A stretch of DNA of 6,949 bases from Desulfuromonadales bacterium (GCA_030640215.1 DAOWJU010000109.1:1-6949), one strand, 5' to 3'. Shown: positions 1 through 6,764, numbered from the stretch's first letter. Numbers and translations are program-made. The notes: generated by a model from the sequence alone, not told the origin.

Positions 1-452
1 CTGATAAATTACGTGACCACGAACGAGTGAGAGCTAGCCATATACTCCTGCCTGTTGACCCAGATGACTCGGATGTTGCCCTGGAACATGCTAAAGCCAT
101 CAAAGTAAAAGCGGAACAAGAAGACTTTGCGGAGATTGCCAAGTTGCATTCAGTTTGTGCCAGTGCACCTGGTGGCGGAGATCTTGGTTATATTCGCCGT
201 GAGGATGTTGATCCGACCTTTGCCGATGCTGCTTTCAGTCAAATCGTTAATGAAGTTGGCCCTCCCGTAAAGACACCCTACGGTTATCACCTTATCAAGG
301 TGTTCGAACATGAAATCCCGGCGCCGCCGACGATTGACGAGGCACGCAGCAAAATTGTCGGATTTCTCAAGAAGAACACAGGTTCAAAGTTGTTAGAAGA
401 GTGGGTCGCCGAACTGCGTAATAGTGCAAAAATCGTGATGCTTGATAATTGA
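1..452 (+). CDS. Parvulin-type peptidyl-prolyl cis-trans isomerase, 5'-truncated (C-terminal 149 residues)
   Basis: The reading frame is open from base 3 to the TGA at 450-452, so the gene enters from the left. The GTG at 27 is only an internal Val codon, because the preceding codons read DKLRDHER and run straight into the domain. The visible part is a complete rotamase (PpiC/parvulin) domain: VRASHILL at its start, then FAEIAKLHS, GGGDLGYIRRED, PTFADAAF and KTPYGYHLIKV at its end. A tail of about 45 residues follows, with a helix ending in EEWVAELRNSAKI, as in SurA/PrsA/PpiD-like foldases. Family members isomerise Xaa-Pro bonds and assist folding of exported proteins, usually in the periplasm or on the outer face of the membrane. 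The signal peptide and SurA-type N-domain expected for that role would lie outside the window, so location is inferred. The family call is secure; the exact paralog (surA, prsA or ppiC) cannot be set from this fragment. Confidence 0.9.
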   Translation, partial: DKLRDHERVRASHILLPVDPDDSDVALEHAKAIKVKAEQEDFAEIAKLHSVCASAPGGGDLGYIRREDVDPTFADAAFSQIVNEVGPPVKTPYGYHLIKVFEHEIPAPPTIDEARSKIVGFLKKNTGSKLLEEWVAELRNSAKIVMLDN

Positions 453-487
453 CTGTGCTAACGCCCTATGTTTTTCACCGTCAGGGC

Positions 488-515
488 TTGAAATGTACCC
501 GTCATCTCATAAACT
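488..515 (+). promoter_or_regulatory. Possible sigma70-type promoter for the glutamate dehydrogenase gene
   Basis: TTGAAA at 488-493 matches the -35 consensus at 5 of 6 bases. TAAACT at 510-515 matches the -10 consensus at 4 of 6, with a 16-base spacer. Transcription would begin near 521-524, giving a leader of about 30 nt. The -10 overlaps the 19-bp palindrome at 508-526. A perfect TATAAT occurs at 549-554, but it overlaps the ATG at 553 and is unlikely to be this gene's promoter. The call rests on motif matching only. Confidence 0.35.
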
Positions 516-526
516 TGAAGTTTATG
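508..526. promoter_or_regulatory. Perfect 19-bp palindrome, candidate operator upstream of glutamate dehydrogenase
   Basis: CATAAACTT and AAGTTTATG form two perfect 9-base arms around a single central G. The bases outside the arms do not continue the symmetry. It ends 26 bases before the ATG at 553 and overlaps the possible -10 element, the usual place for a dimeric repressor to block RNA polymerase. The arms are AT-rich and no T-run follows, so an intrinsic terminator is unlikely. I do not recognise the regulator. Confidence 0.45.
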
Positions 527-541
527 TCGTAACTAATACTT

Positions 542-547
542 GAGAGG
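542..547 (+). promoter_or_regulatory. Ribosome binding site of the glutamate dehydrogenase gene
   Basis: GAGAGG lies 5 bases before the ATG at 553. It is a good Shine-Dalgarno match at standard spacing and supports that start. Confidence 0.7.
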
Positions 548-552
548 CTATA

Positions 553-3500
553 ATGGAACTTATCATTGAAGAACGCGGCAAAAGTTTCGGTAAGGTACAC
601 CAGGCCAGAATCGCGGAAATTCATCGTCACATAGAGACCATGACCTCTCGTGAAGATGCTGAGTCTCTGTCGATTCTGGCTGACGCGTTACTAGTTTACA
701 GCCATTCACAGGTTCTTCTCAAGCGTTCCAGCGAAGAGTTGCTGGAATGGCTTAAGGTTTTCCTAGACTTTCTTCGTCACCGCGATGAAGAGGTCAAGAT
801 TGCTTCCTTCCAGCCTGAGAGTTCCGGCTCCTCATTTCTACTGGTCAATACGCCGGATGTCCCCTTTCTGGTCGACTCATTGAAAAACATTCTGCAGCAA
901 CTGCCGCAGCGAGCAATCATCATTTCACACCCGGTTCTCACTGCTCAACGTAGTGATGGCCTGCTGACTCTGTTGACAGAGAAGACTGATGGTGAAGCCC
1001 AGGAATCGTTCATGTTGATCCAGTTCGAAGGGGTTCGCGATCTTGACACCACAATAATTGAAAAGGATATCAGTAGGGTTTTTCGGATTGCTCAGGAAGT
1101 TGGCCGCCAGCGCAAAAATCTTGGGGCGAAGCTTAGAAAAATTTCGAGCGCAACCAAGAAAACTCACAAAAAGGCTTTTACGGAATGGTTGTTGAACGGC
1201 AATTTTATCTGCTTTGGTTACGCAGCTGTTGAAATTTCAGCTTCTAATGGCGGCTCAATAAAAGCTCGTTTGGCGGAAGATTTTGTCGGGTGGCTGCCGC
1301 AATCGCTTATTCCCCACGGTAAAAATGCTCATAAACCTGGGGAAAAGGTTCAAAAGTCATTGCCGCTGACCGATGTGGCAAAGAAACTCTTTAAACGTAA
1401 AAAATCTCTGGTGGTTGAAGTCCTGGAAGAGGAAAGCCCTCTCTACCAACAGGACAACCTGATCTATCTCGGTTTCCGTGACTCTAACAAGAAGGATAAA
1501 AAGATCGAGCATCTCTTTGTTGGCCTCTTCTCTCAGAACAGCGTCAATGAACTGGCCATCAACATCCCGACATTAAGAGACAAACTCTTGTCTGCGTTGG
1601 AACGTCAACATGTTCATTCCGAGAGCTACGATTACCGTAAGGTTGTCGAGATATTCAACACCTTCCCCAAGGTGGAGATGTTTTTCCTCTCAGATGCGGA
1701 ACTTGACAGATTGGTGCAATCGTTTGTCAGCCTACAACGGCAGCAATCGGTCAAGTTGGTCGTGACCCGCAGCCTCAGTTTACGCGGTGTTACGCTTCTG
1801 GCCATTATGCCTCGCGATTATTACAGCCGTGATTCGGTGCGGCGCATAGAGTCTTATATCGGCAGGTTCCTTTCTGCCGAGCATGTCTCGTCCCGAGTGA
1901 TCCATTTCTACTCCGACTATGTCAGCATTCATTTCCGGGTCGTGTTGCGTGATGAACAAGTCAGAATTGATGTCGATGCCTTGCAAAAGGTGCTGACGGA
2001 TCTGTCCCGTCCATGGGAGGAGAAACTGCGTCTGCTGTTTCTGCGAGGGGAGAAGAGTCACCATGGTATGCAGCTGTGGCGCAAGTACGCTAATGCTTTT
2101 CCTAAGGAGTACAAAGATCTGATTCATCCGCGCTTTGCCATCAGGGACGTGCGCGCTATCGAGCAACTCCTTGCCAGTGGTGAAGATGGTTTCGACCTCT
2201 GGGGCCCGTTCCAGGAGCGTCAGGAATTTTATCGTCTGCAATTCTATAGCCTCAAGGAAAGCTGCCTCAATGAACTGATGCCATTCCTTGAAAACCTGGC
2301 ACTGGCTGTTGTTGATGAAGTCGATTTCTTTATCGAAGTCGATGGCCGTACGGTCTATGTGAAAAGCTTTGCAATTCGCAATAGTGTCGCCGAGGCCAAA
2401 CCGCTGGTTAACCAGCGCGATAATCTGCTGGAGATTCTTACTGGCTTGCGTAAAGGGACCATTGAAGATGATTACCTTAATCGTCTTATGGTTCTGACCG
2501 GGCTCGACTGGCAGGAGATCGATGTTTTTCGGGCTTACCGCAACTATTACTTCCAGATTGGCAATCCTTTTACCAAGCGTCGTGTTGCGTTCACACTCTT
2601 AAACAACCCACAGGCGGCATTGCTCCTGTATCGATATTTTGAGGCACGTTTTCAACCTAATCCAGCTTGGCAGGATCCGATGCAGCGCGAGGAAGAAGCG
2701 CTGATGCCGATTCGCATGGACTTGTCTCAGGCGCTTGATCAGATTCGCGACATCAACGAAGACCGCATCTTGCGCAGTCTCTTCAATCTCATCGACTCTA
2801 CTGTACGCACCAACTTTTTCCTGCGTCGTAACGATCCGGATTACTTCCTTTCGTTTAAAGTCAGCGCCATCGGTGTTATCGATATGCCGTTTCCGCGCCC
2901 TATGTACGATACCTATGTCCATTCGGCAACCATGGAAGGGATCCACCTGCGTGGTGGCAAAGTCGCCCGTGGTGGTATCCGCTGGTCCGATCGTCCTGAT
3001 GACTTTCGCACCGAGGTGCTCGGTCTGATGAAAACACAGATGACCAAGAATGCCCTGATTGTCCCGGTCGGTTCAAAGGGTGGATTCGTGGTCAAGACGC
3101 CGTTTACGACCCGGGAAGAAGGGGCCGAGCTTTCGCGACAGGCGTATATTACCCTGATGCGTGGTCTTCTGGACCTGGTCGACAATCGGGTTGCCGGAAA
3201 GGTTGTCGGTCCGGCAGGGTTGGTGGTCTACGACGATCAAGATCCCTACCTCGTGGTAGCTGCCGATAAGGGCACCGCACATCTTCCTGATACCGCAAAC
3301 AGCGTCAGCCTCGATTACAAATTCTGGCTGGGCGATGCTTTTGCCAGTGGTGGCTCGGTTGGTTACGATCACAAAAAGCTGGGTATTACTGCACGCGGTG
3401 CCTGGGAGTGCGTCAAGCGGCACTTCCGTGAGTTGGGCAAAGATATTCAGAACGAAGATTTTACTGTCGTTGGCATTGGTGACATGAGCGGCGATGTCTT

Positions 3501-5328
3501 TGGTAATGGCATGCTGCTCTCAAAGCATACCTGTCTGCTGGCAGCCTTCAATCATATGCATATCTTCCTTGATCCTGATCCTGACCCGGCTAAATCGTGG
3601 CAGGAGCGTAAAAGACTTTTCGATACGCCTCGTTCGACCTGGGCTGACTATGATGCTGGTCTGATCTCTGCTGGTGGTGGCGTCTGGGAAAGAGCTTCGA
3701 AAGATATCCCGCTTTCCCCTGCGGTCAAGAAATGGCTTGGTGTCCGACATTCAACTATGGAAGGCGAGGAGTTGATCCGGCGTCTGTTGATAGCCGAGGT
3801 TGAACTGCTCTGGAATGGTGGCATTGGCACCTACATCAAGTCTTCCCATGAAAAGAACGCTGACGTTGGTGATCGTGCCAATGACAATTTACGAGTCAGC
3901 GCACCGCAAGTAAAAGCCAAGGTGATTGGCGAGGGCGGCAATCTCGGTTTGACTCAACCAGGGCGCATTGAATACGCCCAGTGTGGTGGCATGATCAATA
4001 CTGATGCGATCGATAACTCCGCAGGTGTTGATACCTCCGACCACGAAGTTAATCTGAAGATATTCTTCCAGACTTTGCGTGAAAGCGGTGTCATCAAAAC
4101 AGAGAGAACCCGTAACCTGCGCTTACAGGAAGTTGAAGATGACGTATGCGATATGGTTCTGGCCAACAACTATACGCAGAGCCAGTGTCTTTCGCTCGAC
4201 TTCCTGCGTTGTCAGTATGACAGCGACCCTTTCATCGATCTCTCTGAGCGTCTGGTTAATACCGGGTTGCTCGACCGTAAAGGAGAATTCCTGCCCTCAC
4301 GTAAAGAACTCACCGCCCGAGGCTGCGGTTACTTGCGCCCGGAGCTGTCGATTCTGCTCGGCTACAGTAAAATGCATCTCTACCAGACTCTCCTTGAGAG
4401 CGACCTCCCTGATCAGGAGCCGACCCAGAATTTTCTTAAAGCATATTTTCCAGAAAAAACGCGAAAACGTTATAACGCACAGATTAAAAACCATCCGTTG
4501 AAGCGTGAAATTATTGCGACCATGATCACCAACCAGGTTGTGGATCAGGCAGGCTGCGCTTTTTTAAACACCCTGGTCCAGCAGTCCGGAGCGACCATCA
4601 TTGAAGGTGTTGCCGCCTATCTGGTCTTTGATGAAGTTTTAAATGGCGCGGGTATTCGTGAACAGGTTGAGGCGGCCGACAACAAAATGTCTTCAGCCCG
4701 CCAGTATGAACTGCTGCAGGGCCTGGAACGAGCCCTGGCAGGTTTGTGCCGTCAGATTTTTGAACAAGCTTTGCCGATGCGGCTGGATAAAGACTGTGTC
4801 AAAGACTACCGTCAGCGCCTGACTATCTTCCGTACACATTTCAAGGAGCTTCTTCCCGAAGCCGAATGGCAGCTTTGTAATGATGCTGCTGCTGTTCTGG
4901 TTAAAGAAGGTTTCCCCGATAAAATGGCTCTTGAAATGGCCGGTTTCCGTTATCTGGCTGGTTTTTTACCTGCTGTCTATATTGTCGAATCGACCGGGGC
5001 CGATCTGCTGGAAGTCACGACAGCCGTTGGTGAGATGCGTCTGCGACTCAAACTTTCCCAAGTTATGGAGAGCCTGAACGAATATGCGCCGCATGATCGA
5101 TGGGATCGGATTGCTCTGGTCAGTTTGCGTAGCGCTTTTATCAAACAGGCAATCAAGCTGACCAGAAGCGTCGTCGCTGAAGGAAAAGGAGCCTCTGCTT
5201 TCCTCTCGGCCAGAAGACAACGACTTGATTACTACCTCAGCCTGGTTGAGACTTTACGCTCAGCCCCGCCGACTTCGACCAGCCTTTATGTGGTCCTCTT
5301 GCGCGCACTAGAGGCTGTTGATGATTGA
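553..5328 (+). CDS. gdhB: NAD-specific glutamate dehydrogenase, large (~180 kDa) class
   Basis: The enzyme oxidatively deaminates L-glutamate to 2-oxoglutarate and ammonium with NAD+, normally as a cytoplasmic, catabolic enzyme. The 1591 residues match the roughly 1600 of the GDH-180 class (Pseudomonas GdhB type), and no frameshift is seen. The regulatory N-terminal half carries ACT-like modules, with class landmarks VNTPDVPFLVDSL (about 98-110), YLGFR (305-309) and HPRFAIRD (525-532). The catalytic core covers roughly 690-1190. GGKVARGGIRWSDRPDDF (801-818) and TKNALIVPVGSKGG (831-844) form the glutamate site. By alignment with small hexameric GDHs, K832 and K842 correspond to the substrate-binding and catalytic lysines, R806 sits where those enzymes have a lysine, and D905 in AADKGTA is the likely catalytic aspartate. 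GIGDMSGDVFGNG (974-986) is the dinucleotide-binding loop, and GEGGNLGLTQPGR (1126-1138) plus DNSAGVDTSDHE (1154-1165) complete the core. The C-terminal helical domain includes LRPELSILLGYSK (from 1261). Residue equivalences are inferred; the family call is firm. The symbol follows Pseudomonas use. Confidence 0.96.
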   Translation: MELIIEERGKSFGKVHQARIAEIHRHIETMTSREDAESLSILADALLVYSHSQVLLKRSSEELLEWLKVFLDFLRHRDEEVKIASFQPESSGSSFLLVNTPDVPFLVDSLKNILQQLPQRAIIISHPVLTAQRSDGLLTLLTEKTDGEAQESFMLIQFEGVRDLDTTIIEKDISRVFRIAQEVGRQRKNLGAKLRKISSATKKTHKKAFTEWLLNGNFICFGYAAVEISASNGGSIKARLAEDFVGWLPQSLIPHGKNAHKPGEKVQKSLPLTDVAKKLFKRKKSLVVEVLEEESPLYQQDNLIYLGFRDSNKKDKKIEHLFVGLFSQNSVNELAINIPTLRDKLLSALERQHVHSESYDYRKVVEIFNTFPKVEMFFLSDAELDRLVQSFVSLQRQQSVKLVVTRSLSLRGVTLLAIMPRDYYSRDSVRRIESYIGRFLSAEHVSSRVIHFYSDYVSIHFRVVLRDEQVRIDVDALQKVLTDLSRPWEEKLRLLFLRGEKSHHGMQLWRKYANAFPKEYKDLIHPRFAIRDVRAIEQLLASGEDGFDLWGPFQERQEFYRLQFYSLKESCLNELMPFLENLALAVVDEVDFFIEVDGRTVYVKSFAIRNSVAEAKPLVNQRDNLLEILTGLRKGTIEDDYLNRLMVLTGLDWQEIDVFRAYRNYYFQIGNPFTKRRVAFTLLNNPQAALLLYRYFEARFQPNPAWQDPMQREEEALMPIRMDLSQALDQIRDINEDRILRSLFNLIDSTVRTNFFLRRNDPDYFLSFKVSAIGVIDMPFPRPMYDTYVHSATMEGIHLRGGKVARGGIRWSDRPDDFRTEVLGLMKTQMTKNALIVPVGSKGGFVVKTPFTTREEGAELSRQAYITLMRGLLDLVDNRVAGKVVGPAGLVVYDDQDPYLVVAADKGTAHLPDTANSVSLDYKFWLGDAFASGGSVGYDHKKLGITARGAWECVKRHFRELGKDIQNEDFTVVGIGDMSGDVFGNGMLLSKHTCLLAAFNHMHIFLDPDPDPAKSWQERKRLFDTPRSTWADYDAGLISAGGGVWERASKDIPLSPAVKKWLGVRHSTMEGEELIRRLLIAEVELLWNGGIGTYIKSSHEKNADVGDRANDNLRVSAPQVKAKVIGEGGNLGLTQPGRIEYAQCGGMINTDAIDNSAGVDTSDHEVNLKIFFQTLRESGVIKTERTRNLRLQEVEDDVCDMVLANNYTQSQCLSLDFLRCQYDSDPFIDLSERLVNTGLLDRKGEFLPSRKELTARGCGYLRPELSILLGYSKMHLYQTLLESDLPDQEPTQNFLKAYFPEKTRKRYNAQIKNHPLKREIIATMITNQVVDQAGCAFLNTLVQQSGATIIEGVAAYLVFDEVLNGAGIREQVEAADNKMSSARQYELLQGLERALAGLCRQIFEQALPMRLDKDCVKDYRQRLTIFRTHFKELLPEAEWQLCNDAAAVLVKEGFPDKMALEMAGFRYLAGFLPAVYIVESTGADLLEVTTAVGEMRLRLKLSQVMESLNEYAPHDRWDRIALVSLRSAFIKQAIKLTRSVVAEGKGASAFLSARRQRLDYYLSLVETLRSAPPTSTSLYVVLLRALEAVDD

Positions 5329-5331
5329 AAA

Positions 5332-5359
5332 CAGGTACGCGGGACGAGTGACGCGGAAC
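5332..5359 (+). repeat. Four-unit degenerate heptamer tandem repeat, copy 1
   Basis: Four consecutive 7-base units, CAGGTAC, GCGGGAC, GAGTGAC and GCGGAAC, start 3 bases after the glutamate dehydrogenase stop codon. They share the pattern NNGKNAC/NNGGAAC. The same four units, in the same order, occur on the opposite strand at 6737-6764, agreeing at 22 of 28 positions. Two copies in one short window, both in intergenic DNA, suggest a dispersed repeat family. No function is apparent. Confidence 0.6.
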
Positions 5360-5402
5360 GTAAAAGTCAGAACAATATCAAAGATGTCTGCTCTGAGGTA
5401 CG

Positions 5403-5428
5403 AGCCACGTTTTGCGAGGCTAGTTTTT
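5403..5428 (+). terminator. Weak terminator-like hairpin after glutamate dehydrogenase
   Basis: AGCC-A-CG (5403-5409) pairs with CG-A-GGCT (5415-5421) around a TTTTG loop, with one A-A mismatch. AG and then five T (5424-5428) follow. It lies about 75 bases after the gdh stop and just before the promoter at 5444-5476, where a terminator would make sense. The stem is short and imperfect. Confidence 0.35.
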
Positions 5429-5443
5429 AGATTTCCTGATATC

Positions 5444-5476
5444 TTGCTGGACTCTAATAATCGCTTATGTTATAGA
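5444..5476 (+). promoter_or_regulatory. Candidate extended -10 promoter driving the structured RNA and/or panB
   Basis: TGTTATAGA at 5468-5476 has the extended -10 form TGn followed by TATAGA (4 of 6 to consensus), which needs little from the -35. TTGCTG at 5444-5449 can act as a partial -35; it is 16 bases before an alternative -10, TATGTT at 5466-5471. Either reading puts the transcript start at about 5478-5486, just ahead of the predicted RNA fold. The placement is consistent with the terminator at 5634-5664, but it is motif evidence only. Confidence 0.5.
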
Positions 5477-5482
5477 ATAAAA

Positions 5483-5664
5483 CGCTTTTTGAAACCCGTT
5501 GTTTTTGGGCCCGGAACTTGTGCCGGAGCTGCTAGAAAAACCGGGTAGACAGACATACCGCCTGGATCCGTGAGACTGGGACGGCAGTAGTAGCAAAGGA
5601 ACACGACTGGTGCCTGGCCCCGGACATGCGACTGCCTTCCGTACCATTTCGGAAGGCTTTTTTT
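5483..5664 (+). ncRNA. Candidate structured RNA (6S-like small RNA or panB leader)
   Basis: About 180 nt between a promoter and a strong terminator fold by hand into one long irregular hairpin. From the base upward the pairings are: 5498-5502 with 5628-5632 (GTTGT/GCGAC); GGGCC-C-GG 5507-5514 with CC-T-GGCCC 5613-5620, one C-U mismatch; TTGTG 5518-5522 with CACGA 5602-5606; an internal bubble of 5523-5527 against 5595-5601; GCTGCTA 5528-5534 with TAGTAGC 5588-5594; and an apical stem 5558-5565 with 5576-5584 holding a bulged A5581. Size, single-hairpin shape with a bubble, and own promoter and terminator resemble 6S RNA (ssrS), which binds sigma70 RNA polymerase. The position upstream of panB equally fits a cis-acting leader; a 'pan' RNA motif with bulged adenosines has been described upstream of pantothenate genes, though I cannot confirm its consensus here. 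SRP RNA, tmRNA, RNase P and GEMM signature sequences were looked for and not seen. The ends are approximate. Confidence 0.6.
5634..5664 (+). terminator. Strong intrinsic terminator between the structured RNA and panB
   Basis: GCCTTCCG (5634-5641) and CGGAAGGC (5650-5657) form a perfect 8-bp GC-rich stem around an 8-base loop, followed directly by seven T, then G and four more T. It ends the structured RNA and lies 78 bases before the panB start. Either panB is reached by readthrough or regulated antitermination, or a further promoter lies between. A competing pairing that would open the stem is described under findings. Confidence 0.88.
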
Positions 5665-5725
5665 GTTTTCAAAGTGCTGCAGTCCTGATAGCCGTACCGT
5701 AGTCTCGATTGCCCGGCAAACTGCT
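5665..5725 (+). other. panB-proximal leader with only weak structure
   Basis: Between the terminator and the panB ribosome binding site only loose nested pairings are visible: GCAGT 5679-5683 with ACTGC 5720-5724, and GCCG 5691-5694 with CGGC 5714-5717. No convincing -35/-10 pair, operator or small ORF was found here. Confidence 0.3.
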
Positions 5726-5733
5726 GAGAGAGG
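5726..5733 (+). promoter_or_regulatory. Ribosome binding site deciding the panB start
   Basis: GAGAGAGG ends directly against a TTG at 5734, which is too close for that codon to be used, and lies 9 bases before a second in-frame TTG at 5743. The spacing therefore favours 5743. Confidence 0.6.
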
Positions 5734-5742
5734 TTGACCAAA

Positions 5743-6555
5743 TTGAGTGAAACAGTAAAGAAACGCAGGACGATTCTGGACCTTCAAACGATGAAGGTTA
5801 AGGGTGAAAAGATCGCGGTTCTGACCGCTTATGATTACCCCTTCGCTCGTATTATGGATCAGGCCGGAATTGATGTGGTTCTGGTTGGTGATTCAGTCGG
5901 CTCTGTGGTCGCTGGTTACGACACCACCTTGCCGGTTACCATGGAAGAAATGCTCTACCATACCCGTGCCGTTGCCCGCAGCGTTACCCAGGCATTGGTT
6001 GTTGCCGATATGCCTTTTTTGTCCTACCAGGTTGATCTCGTCGAAGCCCGCCGCAATGCAGGCCTTTTGATTAAAGAAGGTGGTGCTCAGGCAGTCAAGC
6101 TTGAAGGGGGTGTGCATGTCGCCGAAACGATTCGTGCGATTGTTACCATGGATATACCTGTGGTCGCCCACATCGGTCTGACGCCGCAATCAGTGCATCG
6201 CATGGGCGGCTATCGTGTGCAGGGGCGTGAAGAAGCCCAGGCGAAACAACTCCTGGCCGATGCCAGGGCGGTCGCCGACGCAGGCGCTTGCGCCGTTGTT
6301 CTTGAAGGAATTCCGGCAACGTTGGCTGGTGAGATTTCCGCTGAACTGTCGATTCCAACAATCGGTATCGGCGCCGGGGTCCATTGTGATGGTCAGGTCC
6401 TGGTGATTCACGACATTCTCGGACTCTGTGAGAAATACTCACCGAAATTTGTCAAACGTTACGCTGATGTCTCTGGCACGATTCGCCAGGGTATTGATGA
6501 TTACATCCGTGAGGTGAAGGACGGCAGTTTTCCTGGTCCTGAGCATTCATTTTAA
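5743..6555 (+). CDS. panB: 3-methyl-2-oxobutanoate hydroxymethyltransferase (ketopantoate hydroxymethyltransferase)
   Basis: PanB transfers a hydroxymethyl group from 5,10-methylenetetrahydrofolate to 2-oxoisovalerate, giving ketopantoate. This is the first committed step of pantothenate and coenzyme A synthesis, in the cytoplasm and with Mg2+. The 270-residue product has the expected (beta/alpha)8-barrel motifs. Counted from TTG 5743 these are TAYDYPFA (28-35), LVGDSVG with D50 as a Mg2+ ligand, [12 protein letters not shown] (62-73), ADMPF with D89, VKLEGG with K119 and E121, HIGLTPQSV (143-151), GGYRVQGR (155-162), LEGIP with E188 as the likely general base, and a C-terminal PGPEHSF. K119, E121 and E188 correspond to E. 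coli K112, E114 and E181. The start is uncertain: TTG 5734 would add three residues, and the first in-frame ATG is at 5791. TTG 5743 best fits the ribosome binding site and gives an N-terminus close to E. coli PanB in length. The gene follows a structured RNA with a terminator, and panC lies 216 bases downstream in the same direction. Confidence 0.96.
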   Translation: MSETVKKRRTILDLQTMKVKGEKIAVLTAYDYPFARIMDQAGIDVVLVGDSVGSVVAGYDTTLPVTMEEMLYHTRAVARSVTQALVVADMPFLSYQVDLVEARRNAGLLIKEGGAQAVKLEGGVHVAETIRAIVTMDIPVVAHIGLTPQSVHRMGGYRVQGREEAQAKQLLADARAVADAGACAVVLEGIPATLAGEISAELSIPTIGIGAGVHCDGQVLVIHDILGLCEKYSPKFVKRYADVSGTIRQGIDDYIREVKDGSFPGPEHSF

Positions 6556-6598
6556 GGGTGGTACTAGGAAGTCAAAAAACTATTCAGCAAAATAAATG

Positions 6599-6656
6599 AC
6601 CCCCCTCAATCCCCCCTGTTTTACAGGGGGGAAGCGAGTACAACGAGCAGGGGGGT
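6599..6656. repeat. Nested C-run/G-run inverted repeat in the panB-panC gap
   Basis: Two perfect inverted repeats are nested. The inner one is CCCCCCTGT (6611-6619) with ACAGGGGGG (6623-6631) around a TTT loop. The outer one is ACCCCCCT (6599-6606) with AGGGGGGT (6649-6656). The left half thus carries two C6 runs 5 bases apart and the right half two G6 runs 18 bases apart. No T-run follows either arm on either strand, so this is not a standard intrinsic terminator, though the transcript could form a very stable hairpin. No ORF, target-site duplication or transposase accompanies it. It resembles a short REP- or MITE-like intergenic element, which is an inference. Confidence 0.65.
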
Positions 6657-6736
6657 GTTCTTGATTGTTTAAGTAGAGTGTGCTGATAGAGATAAGTCCA
6701 AAAACAAAAATATTAAACATTCGGATGGGTTTAAGG

Positions 6737-6764
6737 TTTCCGTGTCACTTGTCCCGTGTCCCTT
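6737..6764 (-). repeat. Four-unit degenerate heptamer tandem repeat, copy 2 (inverted)
   Basis: On the + strand the units are TTTCCGT, GTCACTT, GTCCCGT and GTCCCTT. Read on the - strand they are AAGGGAC, ACGGGAC, AAGTGAC and ACGGAAA, the same order of units as at 5332-5359, with 22 of 28 positions equal. In the middle two units the only differences are A for G at the first base. The element ends 7 bases before the panC ATG and abuts its AGGA ribosome binding site. Confidence 0.6.

Noticed and set aside
27..452. GTG at 27 as the start of a small stand-alone parvulin
   Set aside because: The frame is open upstream to the window edge, and the residues before it (DKLRDHER) continue naturally into the domain, so the gene is truncated by the window.
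463..487. GCCCT/AGGGC hairpin after the isomerase gene as an intrinsic terminator
   Set aside because: The stem is only 5 bp with a 15-base loop, and the T-run lies in the loop, not after the stem.
549..554. Perfect TATAAT as a -10 element
   Set aside because: It overlaps the gdh ATG at 553 and has no -35 at proper spacing. TTGAGA at 540-545 is only 3 bases away and overlaps the ribosome binding site.
925..5220. Several - strand and alternate-frame ORFs of 60-150 codons inside the glutamate dehydrogenase gene
   Set aside because: They lie entirely within a strongly conserved coding frame, show no recognisable domains, and are best explained as shadows of it.
5318..5548. A + strand ORF of about 76 codons overlapping the end of the glutamate dehydrogenase gene, with AGAGG 6 bases before an ATG at 5321
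   Set aside because: It reads through the heptamer repeat, the promoter and half of the structured RNA. Its product is a basic, low-complexity string with no recognisable fold, and the AGAGG lies in gdh codons. Coding is unlikely.
5507..5640. SRP RNA, tmRNA, RNase P RNA or cyclic-di-GMP (GEMM) riboswitch
   Set aside because: The signature segments I know for these families are not present in the leader.
6661..6690. TTGATT followed by a TGATAG/GATAGA-type box as a panC promoter
   Set aside because: The -10 matches are too poor at any acceptable spacing to support a call.
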